From Cupriavidus necator (GTDB taxonomy: Bacteria > Pseudomonadota > Gammaproteobacteria > Burkholderiales > Burkholderiaceae): a stretch of 64,000 nucleotides of DNA. The stretch lies in assembly GCF_013141915.1 (NCBI RefSeq), contig NZ_SROX01000017.1, forward strand, positions 1 through 64,000. The letters are read 5' to 3'. The translations under genes and the position numbers were made by a program. Below are positions 51,771-61,872 of this stretch, one piece after another (positions within the stretch are counted from its first letter, which is position 1; each line of letters starts with the position of its first letter). The notes under the pieces are model-generated. The model was not told where the DNA came from, did no database searches, and saw only the letters and a list, made by a program, of their open reading frames with translations.

Positions 51771-53225
51771 TCAGGCTTGCTCGACCTTGGATCCGGCAGC
51801 AGGCGCGCGGCCATAGGCATCGTCAAAGCGGACGATGTCGTCTTCTCCCAGGTAGCTGCCGCTCTGCACTTCGATCAGTTCGAGCGGGACGCTGCCAGGG
51901 TTCTCCAGGCGGTGGATGGTTCCCAGTGGGATATAGCTGGACTGGTTCTCGCTGAGCAAAAAGGTGTCGTTGCCGCAGGTCACCCGAGCTGTGCCCTTCA
52001 CGACGATCCAGTGTTCCGCCCGGTGATAGTGCATTTGCATGGAGAGCTTCGCACCCGGCTTGACAGTGATGCGCTTGACCTGGTAACGCAGGCCTTCGTC
52101 AACGGAGTCATAGCTGCCCCATGGGCGATAGACCTTGCGATGATCCGCGGCTTCGCTGCGCCCCTGCTCACGGACCACGTCGACGAGCGCCTTGACCTCC
52201 TGGCATTGGTCCTTGTGCACCACCAGCACCGCATCGGGGGTTTCGACTACCATCACGTCCTCCACACCCGCAATGGCAACCAGGCGGTGCGATGCATGGA
52301 CCAGGCAGCCCTTCGCTTTTTGCACGATGACATCACCTGTCGTGACATTGCCGTCAGCCTGCTTTGTGCCAAGCTGCCACACTGCGTCCCATGCGCCAAC
52401 GTCGCTCCACTCGGTGGCAAATGGCACCATCTGCGCACGCGTGGTGTGTTCCATGACGGCGTAGTCGATGGAGTCGCTCGGGCTCCGCGCGAATGCGGCT
52501 TCATCGAGACGGAAGAAATCGAGGTCCTTTTGGCCCAGGCTGACGGACTCCTCGACCGCGCGCAGAATCTCGGGCGAAAATGCGTCCAATTCGGCAAGAA
52601 ACGCCGACGCACGGAAAAGGAAGATACCGCTGTTCCAGAAGTAGCCACCCTCAGCCAGGAACTGGTTCGCGCGCGGCAACGATGGCTTTTCTTCAAAGCA
52701 TGCAACCTCGAAGCTCGATTCCGTGCGGCGAACACCGGCCTTGATATAGCCATACCCGGTAGCGGGCGCGGTGGGCGCTATACCAAAGGTGACAAGAGCT
52801 CCGGCCTGCGCAGCGGCAACGCCTTGCGTCACGATGTTTGCGAAAGCGGACGCATCACGGATCAGGTGATCCGACGGCAGCACAAGCAGCAGCGGATCCT
52901 GCCCCGCGGCAAGCATATGCAGAGCAGCCGCGGCCAGGGCGGGGGCAGTATTTCTGGGTTGCGGTTCCAGCATGAATTCGGCGGCGCCGATGCCGATCTC
53001 GCGGGCTTGCTCCGCCACCATGAACCGATGCGCATGACTGGTGACAAGCAATGGTGCGCCAATGCCCGGAATCCCCTGCACGCGCAGCAGCGTATCCTGC
53101 AGCAACGAGCGGTCGCCCAGAAGCTTGAGGAATTGCTTCGGATAGCCCTCGCGTGACAGCGGCCACAGGCGTGTTCCGGAGCCACCACAAAGAATAACGG
53201 GAACAATCACGGCTGGGTCTTGCAT
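51771..53225 (-). CDS. manC: Mannose-1-phosphate guanylyltransferase / mannose-6-phosphate isomerase
   Basis: A 484-residue bifunctional type II phosphomannose isomerase/GDP-mannose pyrophosphorylase. The nucleotidyltransferase signature ILCGGSGTRLWPLSREGYPK and FLEKP-like CFEEKPSLP are in the first 300 residues, and the cupin isomerase domain with LSMQMHYHRAEHWIVVKGT is at the C-terminus. It supplies GDP-mannose for gmd. No phosphomannomutase gene (manB) is in the window, so that step must be encoded elsewhere. GGAGAGTTCGG precedes the ATG. Confidence 0.95.
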   Translation of the reverse strand: MQDPAVIVPVILCGGSGTRLWPLSREGYPKQFLKLLGDRSLLQDTLLRVQGIPGIGAPLLVTSHAHRFMVAEQAREIGIGAAEFMLEPQPRNTAPALAAAALHMLAAGQDPLLLVLPSDHLIRDASAFANIVTQGVAAAQAGALVTFGIAPTAPATGYGYIKAGVRRTESSFEVACFEEKPSLPRANQFLAEGGYFWNSGIFLFRASAFLAELDAFSPEILRAVEESVSLGQKDLDFFRLDEAAFARSPSDSIDYAVMEHTTRAQMVPFATEWSDVGAWDAVWQLGTKQADGNVTTGDVIVQKAKGCLVHASHRLVAIAGVEDVMVVETPDAVLVVHKDQCQEVKALVDVVREQGRSEAADHRKVYRPWGSYDSVDEGLRYQVKRITVKPGAKLSMQMHYHRAEHWIVVKGTARVTCGNDTFLLSENQSSYIPLGTIHRLENPGSVPLELIEVQSGSYLGEDDIVRFDDAYGRAPAAGSKVEQA

Positions 53226-53559
53226 CCGAACTCTCCTTCTGCCATTGCAAATGTCAGTCAGCCCCCTCAGCGTCGGCAAGACGAGTGAGAGCGCGCCGCG
53301 CGATGGCGACGGTTATCCCTGCATTGAAGAAGTCCCTCTGGACAACCGGATTGCCGCCTCGGCAGACAATCCAGCCGTCCGGATGGTCGTGGAAGGCGGT
53401 AGTCAGATGCGCACAATGACCTTGCTGACCGCCCGTCACGCAGACACGCCTGCTTCTTTGAGCTGGCTGATATATGGCCGGTCTCTATGCCGGCTCGGCC
53501 GTCGGAAATTGCGTCCGACGTGGGCCCGTACCCCTACCTGTTCAGCTTGTCACGGCACT
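53226..53559. other. 334-base gap between wzc and manC
   Basis: No confident gene. A minus-strand frame of 61 codons (GTG 53439 to stop 53254, HPDGWIVCRGGNPVVQRDF) has a fair codon pattern and ends 28 bases before manC, but no family resemblance; I leave it as a possible small gene. A GC-rich hairpin (GGCCGG-TCTCTATG-CCGGCTC) lies around 53478-53498 on the plus strand. Confidence 0.35.
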
Positions 53560-55824
53560 TCATTTGCCATCCACAGTCACCGGCTGGGTCGCGGTATCCG
53601 CTGCATAGCCGTAATACGCATACCGATACCGTCCATACTTCGATCCATATCCGTAGCGATATGCATTCGGATCCAGGCCATTGAACGCCACGCCATTCAC
53701 ATTGGCATTTGCCTGGCGTAGTTGCTTGGCGGATTCGGTCACTTCGCCGATCGTGGTTTTCTCGAACCGCGTCACCAGCAGCACGGTGCCGCAGCGGGCC
53801 GCGAGGATTGCGGTATCGGAGACGGCAAGTACCGGCGGCGTATCGATGAGGACAATGTCGTACTGGTGTTCCAGCTCATCGAGCAGCTTCACCATGCGCG
53901 CGTTCAGCAAGAGCTCGGCCGGGTTCGGAGGCAAGCTGCCTGTACTGAGAAAGTCCAGGTTTGCAAGGACTTCGCGGTGTACCGCCTTGTCAATACTCGT
54001 ATTGCCGATCAGCACATCCGCCAGGCCGTTGTTGCGAGGCTTGCCAAAATACTGGTTCAGGTGGCCCTTGCGCATGTCGGCGTCGATCAGCAGCACGCGC
54101 CTGCCGCCAGAGGCCATCACCACGGCGAGATTGGCCGAGATAAATGACTTGCCGACGCCCGGGGTGGGCCCCGTCAGCAGCACGCGCTTGTTGTCCGCGT
54201 CGAGCATGGCAAACTGCAGGGCCGTGCGCAGACTGCGCAGACTTTCAATCGCCGGCTCATTGGGATTACGTTCTGCCAGCACGAAATTGCCGCGCTTGCG
54301 CTGCCGGATTTCTTCGGTAAGGAAAGTCTGGGCAGACGACAAGGGTACGGTCGCGTAGACGCTCAGACCCGTATGCTGCTCGATGTCCTGTGAATCGGTG
54401 ATGCCGCCGAACAACGCGTTGCGTACAAAGGCCACCACGACACCGATCAGAATGCCCAGGATAGCAGCCAGCGCTATCACGAGGCCCTTCCTGGGCTTTA
54501 CGGGGTCCTCGGGAACCGGGGCATTATCGAGCAGGCGTACATTGCCGACCTTGCCGGCCTTGACGAGCTTGAGCTGCTGCATATTGTTCAGCAACCCGAC
54601 GTAAAGATCATTGTTGACTTGCACGTCGCGCATGAGCCGCAGGGTGTCCTGCTCCATATCGGGGAAGGCTTTCATGCGCGAAGCCATGGCAGCGACCTTG
54701 GTGTTCAAGGCCGCAATTTGCTGGTCGACGGCCTGCAAGCCCGGATGAGAGGCAGCGAAACGTGTCGAAAGCTCGGTGCGCTTCTGCTTCAACTCAAGCA
54801 GCCTTGTTTCGGCCATCACGTTCTCTTGCAGGAAAACCTTACCTTCCTCGCTCAGGTTGAAGGTATTGCGCTTGTTGCGCATATCGTTGTACTTAACCTC
54901 GGCCCGTTCCAGCTCGCCCTTGAGTTGTGGCAGCAGGTCCCCCAGGAAGACGAGCGACTTCTCCGCCTCCGCGGCTTTACGCTTGATGTTCTGCGCAACG
55001 TACTCTTCGCCAATCTCGTTCAGAATGCTCGCCGTGACCTTCGGGTCGGTACCGTCAAGCGAAGCACCAATGATCCCGCTCTGCTTTCCTTTCTCGATGA
55101 TCTTGAGTTGGTCCTGGAGGGCTTCGACTGTCTGCAGGTGCGAGTACCGCACGAGGTTGAATTCGATCCCCGCCTTCGCCTTGATCTCTTTCACCAGGAG
55201 CGTGAAGTCGCCCGCGCTCTGTCGCGCGGTCAGCGGCTGGCCGACATGGCCATCCAGGGGCGCATCCAGGCTCGAATGCTCCACCCGGTAGCGCCCGTCA
55301 CCCAGGGCGATCAACTTGAACTTTGCGCCCTCGAGCGATTCAGGGACATCGAACTGCTCAACATTGATCGATTCCCTGGCCCATGCAAAGCCTCCGAACC
55401 CGAACAGCCCGGGCTCGGAGAGGCCCTTGGCGCTGGCGGCCATGCTGGCGCCGACAAAAGGGAAATAGTTGGGCTTTGCCGAAATATAGAGCCGAAGATT
55501 GTCCACGGCCTTACTGACGACCATGCGCGAGCGCAGGATCTCGATCTCTGCCGTGGCCAGGGCCTTGACGTCAAACAGGCTGGAAACGTCTCCCAGCAGG
55601 CTGTTGGCGCTGTTCGGATTGTCCTCCACCTGCACCAGGATATCCGCCCGATAGACTGGCCGAGCGAGGAATGCGTAAGCCACCCCCAATGCCAGCACCA
55701 CACCGGCAATGGACGCGATAAGCCAACGGCTGGCAAGCAGCACATCAAGATACCGGACGAGGTCAAGCTCGTCCTCCGGAGGCGCCGCAACAACAACTGG
55801 AGGGGGAGTCTGGTTCATCTGCAT
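53560..55824 (-). CDS. wzc: Wzc-like polysaccharide co-polymerase and tyrosine autokinase
   Basis: A 754-residue inner-membrane BY-kinase. A Wzz domain with two membrane segments spans residues 30-450 (SIAGVVLALGVAYAFLA and IALAAILGILIGVVVAF). The cytosolic kinase follows, with Walker A GPTPGVGKS near residue 553, Walker A' VLLIDADMRKG and Walker B VLIDTPP. The C-terminal tail has nine tyrosines in about 19 residues (YRYGYGSKYGRYRYAYYGY), the autophosphorylation cluster. It controls chain length and export with the Wza channel and the Wzb phosphatase encoded next to it. Confidence 0.94.
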   Translation of the reverse strand: MQMNQTPPPVVVAAPPEDELDLVRYLDVLLASRWLIASIAGVVLALGVAYAFLARPVYRADILVQVEDNPNSANSLLGDVSSLFDVKALATAEIEILRSRMVVSKAVDNLRLYISAKPNYFPFVGASMAASAKGLSEPGLFGFGGFAWARESINVEQFDVPESLEGAKFKLIALGDGRYRVEHSSLDAPLDGHVGQPLTARQSAGDFTLLVKEIKAKAGIEFNLVRYSHLQTVEALQDQLKIIEKGKQSGIIGASLDGTDPKVTASILNEIGEEYVAQNIKRKAAEAEKSLVFLGDLLPQLKGELERAEVKYNDMRNKRNTFNLSEEGKVFLQENVMAETRLLELKQKRTELSTRFAASHPGLQAVDQQIAALNTKVAAMASRMKAFPDMEQDTLRLMRDVQVNNDLYVGLLNNMQQLKLVKAGKVGNVRLLDNAPVPEDPVKPRKGLVIALAAILGILIGVVVAFVRNALFGGITDSQDIEQHTGLSVYATVPLSSAQTFLTEEIRQRKRGNFVLAERNPNEPAIESLRSLRTALQFAMLDADNKRVLLTGPTPGVGKSFISANLAVVMASGGRRVLLIDADMRKGHLNQYFGKPRNNGLADVLIGNTSIDKAVHREVLANLDFLSTGSLPPNPAELLLNARMVKLLDELEHQYDIVLIDTPPVLAVSDTAILAARCGTVLLVTRFEKTTIGEVTESAKQLRQANANVNGVAFNGLDPNAYRYGYGSKYGRYRYAYYGYAADTATQPVTVDGK

Positions 55825-55836
55825 GGGCTCAAACAG

Positions 55837-56274
55837 TTATCGAAGCGCCTGGATGCGCGGCACCCAGGCTTCCACGCCGCGCTGGATCAACTGCAGCACG
55901 TTTTCGAAGGCCGGACGCGCCTCGCGATAGGGATCCGGCACGTCGAACCCGGCAAGCTCACCGATGCGGAAGACCCGGCCGGTGGTAGCCGGGTGCAGGT
56001 GCTGGACATCTTGTCGCTGGGTGTTGTCCATGACGAGAATAAGGTCCGCACGCGTCGTCATGGCGCGGCTCAGTTGCTGGGCCCGATGGCCGTTGATATC
56101 CACGCCAATTTTCTGCATGACCTCGATGGCGTGCGCATCGGCGGGCTTGCCTGTGAGCGCGCCAAGTCCGGCGGAAATGACGTTCGCCTCCGGCAATGCC
56201 TGCTGGAGGAGTCCCTGCGCCATCGGGCTCCGGCAAATATTGCCGATACACACCACGAGTACGGTCTTGATCAT
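55837..56274 (-). CDS. wzb: Low-molecular-weight protein tyrosine phosphatase (Wzb-like)
   Basis: A 145-residue LMW phosphatase. The P-loop VCIGNICRS carries the CX5R nucleophile, and DPYREARPAF supplies the general-acid Asp near the end. It removes phosphate from the tyrosine tail of Wzc, allowing cycles of polymer export. Its ATG overlaps the wza stop by four bases (56271-56274), and wzc starts 12 bases downstream. Confidence 0.93.
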   Translation of the reverse strand: MIKTVLVVCIGNICRSPMAQGLLQQALPEANVISAGLGALTGKPADAHAIEVMQKIGVDINGHRAQQLSRAMTTRADLILVMDNTQRQDVQHLHPATTGRVFRIGELAGFDVPDPYREARPAFENVLQLIQRGVEAWVPRIQALR

Positions 56275-57410
56275 TTGACCGCGTTCGCCGTGGACGTGAA
56301 GAAGTTGCCGCTCGGCAGCAGCTGGTTGATCACGCGGCTCCAGCGGACCACTCCTGCGGCATCCACGTAGACGACGTCCTTAGGCTTGAGCTCGAAAGAT
56401 TCGGCCAGTGCAAAGGAGACCGGGGACTTTCCGTCGAGGTGGAACACCTGGGCTTCGCCATCGCTGCTTTTGCGGATAACGTAGAGTTCCTTCGCGTTGG
56501 CCGAGAGCGGGTTGACGCCGCCCGCTTCGCCGATGGCCTCGCTGAGCGTCAGGCGGCCGTTGCGGGGCATGACGGCCACAGGCCTCACGACTTCGCCGGT
56601 CACGAATACCTTGCTGTCCTCGCGTTGTTCCACGCGCACGATGTCGCCGTGCTGCAGCAAGATATGGGCGGGGTCGATGCCTTGCTGCAGGAGCGCGGGC
56701 ATGTTGACGATGTAGTTCTTGCCGTCGCGGGAAATGCGGATGCGGCTATTGTCGCCGGTCAGGACGTTGACACCGCCGGCGCGGTTCAGCGCTTCGACCA
56801 GGGTCATGGGTACGTCGTCGATGTTCTGCGGGCCCGGCGTCCTGACTTCACCGTCGAGATAGACGCGCTTGCTGCGGAAGGCGAGCACGCGAACGGTCAC
56901 CTGTGGCATGTTGACGACAGGCTTGAGCTGCGTGCTCAGCTGTCCGCGGATCTCGTCCGGCGTGCGGCCGACCACCTTGAGCACGCCCGCATACGGAAAC
57001 TGGATGGTGCCCGCGGGGCTCACGACATAGCCCGGGACATTGGCCGCGCCGCTGTAGTTCGGGATCTCGTAGGCAGTGCCGATCGAGTAGGTCTGCGTGG
57101 GGAACACCAGTTCCGGGTGGTCCCACACAACGATCGACAGAATGTCGCCGACGCCAACGGTATAGGGCTTGGGAACATCGTACAGCTCCTCCACCCCGGC
57201 GTTCGTCGCCGGCGTGGCCGCCTTCAGCGCACGCAACAGCGTCGGCGTGATCTGCGTGATTTTGGGCACCGAATCCGGATCCTCCGGATCGAGTGGGCGC
57301 TGCGGGTCGAAGCGCATGCCTGGCGCCAGTGCGCAGGATGCCAGCAACGGAACGATCCCCAGGCACATAACGGCCCTGCCAAACCTCAAGCTGCTTGAAA
57401 GCTTTAGCAC
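56271..57410 (-). CDS. wza: Outer-membrane polysaccharide export lipoprotein (Wza-like)
   Basis: A 379-residue outer-membrane export channel protein. The signal ends in LLASC (lipobox), so the mature protein is lipid-anchored. The Poly_export domain (YTVGVGDILSIVVWDHPEL) and two SLBB domains (VYLDGEVRTPGPQNIDD; VFVTGEVVRPVAVMPRNG) follow, and the C-terminus is the helix that forms the barrel in Wza (VVRWSRVINQLLPSGNFF). The start is uncertain: GTG 57410 gives a normal signal of 26 residues, while ATG 57367 gives a signal with no basic residue. First gene of the right operon. Confidence 0.92.
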   Translation of the reverse strand: MLKLSSSLRFGRAVMCLGIVPLLASCALAPGMRFDPQRPLDPEDPDSVPKITQITPTLLRALKAATPATNAGVEELYDVPKPYTVGVGDILSIVVWDHPELVFPTQTYSIGTAYEIPNYSGAANVPGYVVSPAGTIQFPYAGVLKVVGRTPDEIRGQLSTQLKPVVNMPQVTVRVLAFRSKRVYLDGEVRTPGPQNIDDVPMTLVEALNRAGGVNVLTGDNSRIRISRDGKNYIVNMPALLQQGIDPAHILLQHGDIVRVEQREDSKVFVTGEVVRPVAVMPRNGRLTLSEAIGEAGGVNPLSANAKELYVIRKSSDGEAQVFHLDGKSPVSFALAESFELKPKDVVYVDAAGVVRWSRVINQLLPSGNFFTSTANAVK

Positions 57411-57911
57411 GTCTCGATGATTCCCTTGTTTGCAAGAAGACCCGCATGGCCCGCCGTCACCTGCCCCCATGGCAGCGGTGACTCCGCTGGTTCGACATGG
57501 CACCCGGGGGTGCTTCCGCTTTTTTGCACGGCTGCGGAACGGAACCTGGCGGTGTTGACTGGTCGTGCACCGACGCGCTTGGCGCGTTCTTTTCTGCACT
57601 GCGTCATACGCAAATGACCGGCGAAGTTTATGGCTCGCGGGACTACATCTTCAAGGCGCGGGCGGCGTTTTTACCAAGTTTCCGATCCCCCCATCGGAGT
57701 GGAAGCGAATTCCGTCCCAACCCCCGAGGGGTACCGTGGGTGGTGCGACGCAGCACAATCGCGGGTGGCACCCCGTGCCGCCTTAAGGGTGTAGGCGATT
57801 GATTCCCTGTTGCGCCTACACCCTCTTTCTTTGACGGCCGATCCAGGCCTGACGCCGTCATGGTCGCCATCGCCCCAAGCTGTGCCCAAACCTTTGAAGG
57901 GAACCACTGAA
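57411..57911. other. 500-base intergenic region between wza and galU
   Basis: Divergent control region for the right exopolysaccharide operon (minus) and galU (plus). It contains the hairpin at 57786-57831 and several short open frames without support. CCCCGAGGGG (57721-57730) is a small palindrome. No complete promoter could be assigned with confidence. Confidence 0.45.
57786..57831 (+). terminator. Terminator-like hairpin in the galU leader
   Basis: A perfect 12-bp stem (57786-57797 with 57813-57824) around a 15-nt loop, followed by CTTTCTTTG. It lies 80 bases before the galU ATG with no plus-strand gene just upstream, so it may be an attenuator in the galU leader. Confidence 0.6.
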
Positions 57912-58808
<897 letters not shown>

Positions 58809-58864
58809 CGCTCTCCTGCTCCGCGCCCCTTCGAACCGCACAGCAACCACAAGGCAGCCGCCAC

Positions 58865-59680
58865 ATGATCGACTGGATCCACCTGGGCAAGGCATTCTTT
58901 CTCGGCCTGCTCGAGGGCCTGACGGAATTCCTGCCCATTTCGAGCACCGGGCACCTGATCCTGGTCGGCGATTGGATCGACTTCGCATCCCATGAAGCGC
59001 GCGTGTTTGACGTGGTGATCCAGCTGGGCGCCATCCTGGCCGTGTGCTGGCTATACCGTGCCAAGATCACGGCCCTGTGCGACGGCGTGGTGCGGCGCGA
59101 GCCGGATGCGCTGCGCTTCGCCACCGCGGTTCTGGTCGCCTTCCTGCCAGCCGCGGTCATCGGCGCGCTGCTCATCGGCCCCATCAAGCACCACCTCTTC
59201 GATCCGGCCGTGGTCGCCGCGGCCTTGATCGCGGGCGGGCTGGTCATCCTCTGGGCAGAGCGGCGCAGCGCCGTGCCGCGCATCCACGCCATCGAAGATT
59301 TCGGCTGGAAGCAGGCCATCGGCATCGGCTTTGCGCAGTGCGTGGCGATGATTCCCGGCACGTCGCGCTCGGGCGCCACCATCGTCGGCGGCATGCTGTC
59401 CGGCGTATCGCGGCAAGCGGCGACCGAATTTTCTTTCTTCCTGGCCATCCCCACCATGCTTGGCGCCGCCAGCTACGACGCCGTGCGGCACTACCACTTG
59501 CTCAGCATGGCCGACTTCTGGGCCATTGCCGCCGGCTTCAGCGCGGCCTTCCTCTCCGCGCTTTTTGTCGTCAATGCGCTGGTGCGGCTGGTGGCGCGGC
59601 ATTCGCTGCGCGTGTTTGCCTGGTATCGGATTGCGCTGGGGGTAGTGATTGCGGGGGTGAGCGCGGTGCCTTCGCTGTAA
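58865..59680 (+). CDS. uppP: Undecaprenyl-diphosphatase (BacA/UppP)
   Basis: A 271-residue polytopic membrane phosphatase that recycles undecaprenyl pyrophosphate to the monophosphate carrier. The two active-site motifs are visible: LLEGLTEFLPISSTGHL near residue 18 and MIPGTSRSGATIVGG near residue 165. Loss of carrier would stall exopolysaccharide and peptidoglycan synthesis, so its position beside the polymer locus is functionally sensible. The length fits the family. Confidence 0.95.
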   Translation: MIDWIHLGKAFFLGLLEGLTEFLPISSTGHLILVGDWIDFASHEARVFDVVIQLGAILAVCWLYRAKITALCDGVVRREPDALRFATAVLVAFLPAAVIGALLIGPIKHHLFDPAVVAAALIAGGLVILWAERRSAVPRIHAIEDFGWKQAIGIGFAQCVAMIPGTSRSGATIVGGMLSGVSRQAATEFSFFLAIPTMLGAASYDAVRHYHLLSMADFWAIAAGFSAAFLSALFVVNALVRLVARHSLRVFAWYRIALGVVIAGVSAVPSL

Positions 59681-59828
59681 GCGCCAGACGCGATGTTTGC
59701 TGCCGGCGATAGCCGAATAACTGCCGCGACGTATTCCTTCCAAAGCATCACGTCACAGCAGTTATCCGCTCGCTGGCGAGCGTCCCCGGAAGGACGTCAA
59801 TTCACGCCCACTCCAACAACAGGGGCTA

Positions 59829-60395
59829 CTACTTTGCCGCTGCCTGGGAATGCTGCGCGGTGCGCCGTCGCGCGCCCGGCGAGGCCGCTTGCGACACAGT
59901 ATTGAAACTGCTCTCGGCTGCCTGCGCGGCCTGCTTTGCCGTCGCGTGCAAAGACTCGTAGAACATGGTGGTCGCGTTCAGGGCCTCCTGCCAGGCCGCC
60001 AGTGGCGCCGTCGGCCCGGCTTGCGTTTTGCTCGTGACGCTTGCAATGAAGTCATGCAGGCCCTGCTTGCCTGCCGTGTACTGGACCTCGCCAACCTTGT
60101 CGAACTCGGTACGGGTCGCGGCCAGAATTTCGATCAGTTGGCGACGATATGCCAACGCCCGCTCAGTGGCGGGTGGAATGGATTCCATCTGCAATGCCAG
60201 AAGGTCTTGCGGGTTCGAAACAGACAGGACTTTCTCCAGGCCTTCCTGTGTCTCTGCCAGCGTGGCCTTCATCGTCTGCAGGTTCAGCTCCGTCACATGC
60301 TGGAAGCACTCAAAGGCCTTGCCGGTCAGGCCGACCAGGGCTTCGATGCCTGCAAGCTGCGCTTTGGTGAAGTGCTCGGGGGACCACTGAGTCAT
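59829..60395 (-). CDS. Phasin family protein (PHA granule-associated)
   Basis: A 188-residue phasin. The start MTQWSPEHFTKAQLAGIEAL and the helical middle with LLALQMESIPPATERALAYRR and the phasin_2-type EFDKVGEVQYTAGKQGL are typical. The C-terminus is Ala/Gln-rich and basic (ARRRTAQHSQAAAK). It coats polyhydroxyalkanoate granules in the cytosol and sets their size, consistent with a PHA-forming Cupriavidus-like host. Single gene. Confidence 0.9.
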   Translation of the reverse strand: MTQWSPEHFTKAQLAGIEALVGLTGKAFECFQHVTELNLQTMKATLAETQEGLEKVLSVSNPQDLLALQMESIPPATERALAYRRQLIEILAATRTEFDKVGEVQYTAGKQGLHDFIASVTSKTQAGPTAPLAAWQEALNATTMFYESLHATAKQAAQAAESSFNTVSQAASPGARRRTAQHSQAAAK

Positions 60396-60563
60396 CTTTC
60401 ATCTCCTGGAGGCGACCCACCACCCGGGCAATTCTGGGAATGCACCTTGGCGCGGGACTGGGATCAATGAAGACGGCGTTGCCGCGGCCGTTGCCGGGCG
60501 ACGCCGAATGCAACCCCGGGGGACGCGGCGAATGCCCGTGCCCCCGGGATTCATGCAAGCGGC

Positions 60564-60794
60564 TCATCGAGAAGCCGGGCGTGCGCGACAATCCCGAGCG
60601 GGAACACGCCCGAACGCCTGGAGCAAGGCGTAGCCCCGGGTTGTGACCCGGGCCCTGGTCTGGTCCTGGCCCCAATGCTCGAGCGCAACCAGCTGCTGCG
60701 CCCGCAGCGCCTCGACATCCGCGAGGTCAAGTTCTGTCGATTCGGCGCTGTCGTTCAGCAGCACCAGGGTGGCAAACTCATGATGACTCAGCAC
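60564..60794 (-). CDS. Small hypothetical protein
   Basis: A 76-residue soluble protein with no recognised family. The first 60 residues (LSHHEFATLVLLNDSAESTE, then LDLADVEALRAQQLVAL) look like a winged-helix or small regulatory fold and may bind DNA; the last 15 residues are Arg-rich. The start is a GTG at 60794 with GGAGACAACT directly upstream, which supports translation. An A/T-rich stretch before it (60800-60835) may be its promoter. Confidence 0.6.
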   Translation of the reverse strand: MLSHHEFATLVLLNDSAESTELDLADVEALRAQQLVALEHWGQDQTRARVTTRGYALLQAFGRVPARDCRARPASR

Positions 60795-61023
60795 AGTTGT
60801 CTCCTAAGCTATAGATCTATTTTTGCTACGGGACTTCACTGCCATCCGGGACAGGGTGGACGCAATCCATAGGTCCACCTCGGATGCGAGGTCTGGCCGG
60901 AGCGATTTCCTTTGCTCCGAACAGTCATCCTAGGCACTGGCCATCAACAATTCAATACAATTAGCAGACATCTGGTGGTTATCCCTAATGCCCGCCTGAT
61001 TTGACGCTCGGGCACGCCAGGAA

Positions 61024-61431
61024 TTACGCAAAAGTCATCCGCACGTCCACGCGCTGCGCCTGCGCCCAGGCGAGATCGGCCACCCGCGCGAAGCGCTCGC
61101 CCATGGCGTGCGCGTCGGCGCTGGAAGCCGTGCCGCGCGCAACGCGGCCCTTGATGCCATGGAGGATCGCCGCGAAGCGGAACATGTTGAAGGCGATGTA
61201 GAAATCGAGGCTGCCGAGGTCGGCGCGCCCGGTACGGCGGCAATATGCCTCGACATAAGCCGCTTCGTCCGGCAGTCCCTCGGCCGCCAGGTCCCGCCCC
61301 GCGATACCGCCCAGGATTTCGGGGGGCATGCGGAACATCATGGCGTGGTAAGCAAAGTCGGCAAGGGGATCGCCAAGGGTCGACAGCTCCCAGTCCAGCA
61401 CGGCCAGCACGCGTGGCTCGGAGGGATGCTT
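61024..61431 (-). pseudogene. Phosphotransferase (APH/ACAD10-like) gene, 5' part missing
   Basis: The frame ending at 61024 encodes the last ~135 residues of an aminoglycoside-phosphotransferase-family protein of the ACAD10 type. LAVLDWELSTLGDPLADFAY carries the metal-binding Asp of the family. Homology begins at HPSEPRV (about 61430) and stops abruptly; the conserved N-terminal half with the catalytic loop is absent, and the frame continues as antisense of the neighbouring MFS remnant. The gene has been cut by a rearrangement. Confidence 0.75.
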
Positions 61432-61750
61432 CGTACTCAATGCTCTGCCGTCGCTGACTTGCCTGCTGCTGGTGGTCGGCTGTCTGGCCATTCCCATGGC
61501 CATGACCTCTCCCGCGACGCTGGTGCTGGTGAGCGAGGTCTTGCCGCAGCGACTGCGCGCCACCGGCATGGCCGTCACCTATTACGTGGCCATTGCGGTA
61601 TTCGGCGGCTTTGCCCAGCTGTTCTCGACCGGGCTGATCCACCTGACGGGCAGCCCGAATGCACCGGCGTTCTACCTGATTGGCTGCGGCGTGCTATCGC
61701 TGGTCGGCTTGGCCATGGTACCGGAGACGCTCGGCCGCAAGCTCTCGTAG
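61432..61750 (+). pseudogene. MFS transporter gene, 5' part missing
   Basis: The plus-strand frame ending at 61750 encodes the last ~105 residues of a major-facilitator transporter of the metabolite:H+ symporter type: LVSEVLPQRLRATGMAVTYY is the conserved loop, and the protein ends VPETLGRKLS. There is no start codon with a ribosome site before the homology, which begins near 61432, directly at the point where the phosphotransferase remnant ends on the other strand. About three quarters of the gene are missing. Confidence 0.75.
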
Positions 61751-61872
61751 GCACGCCTGGTCAGCGAAACCGGAGTCGTTCTGTGCAGTGACGGGTCCCG
61801 GCGCCGGGGTGCCGCCCGCTTTGCGGCGGCGCCCTTCTGCATGGCTGCGACGCTCGCCCAAGACACGGGTGG

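Noticed and set aside
53254..53439. 61-codon minus-strand frame between wzc and manC as a real gene
   Set aside because: The codon pattern is acceptable, but there is no ribosome site or family, so it is mentioned only in the gap entry.
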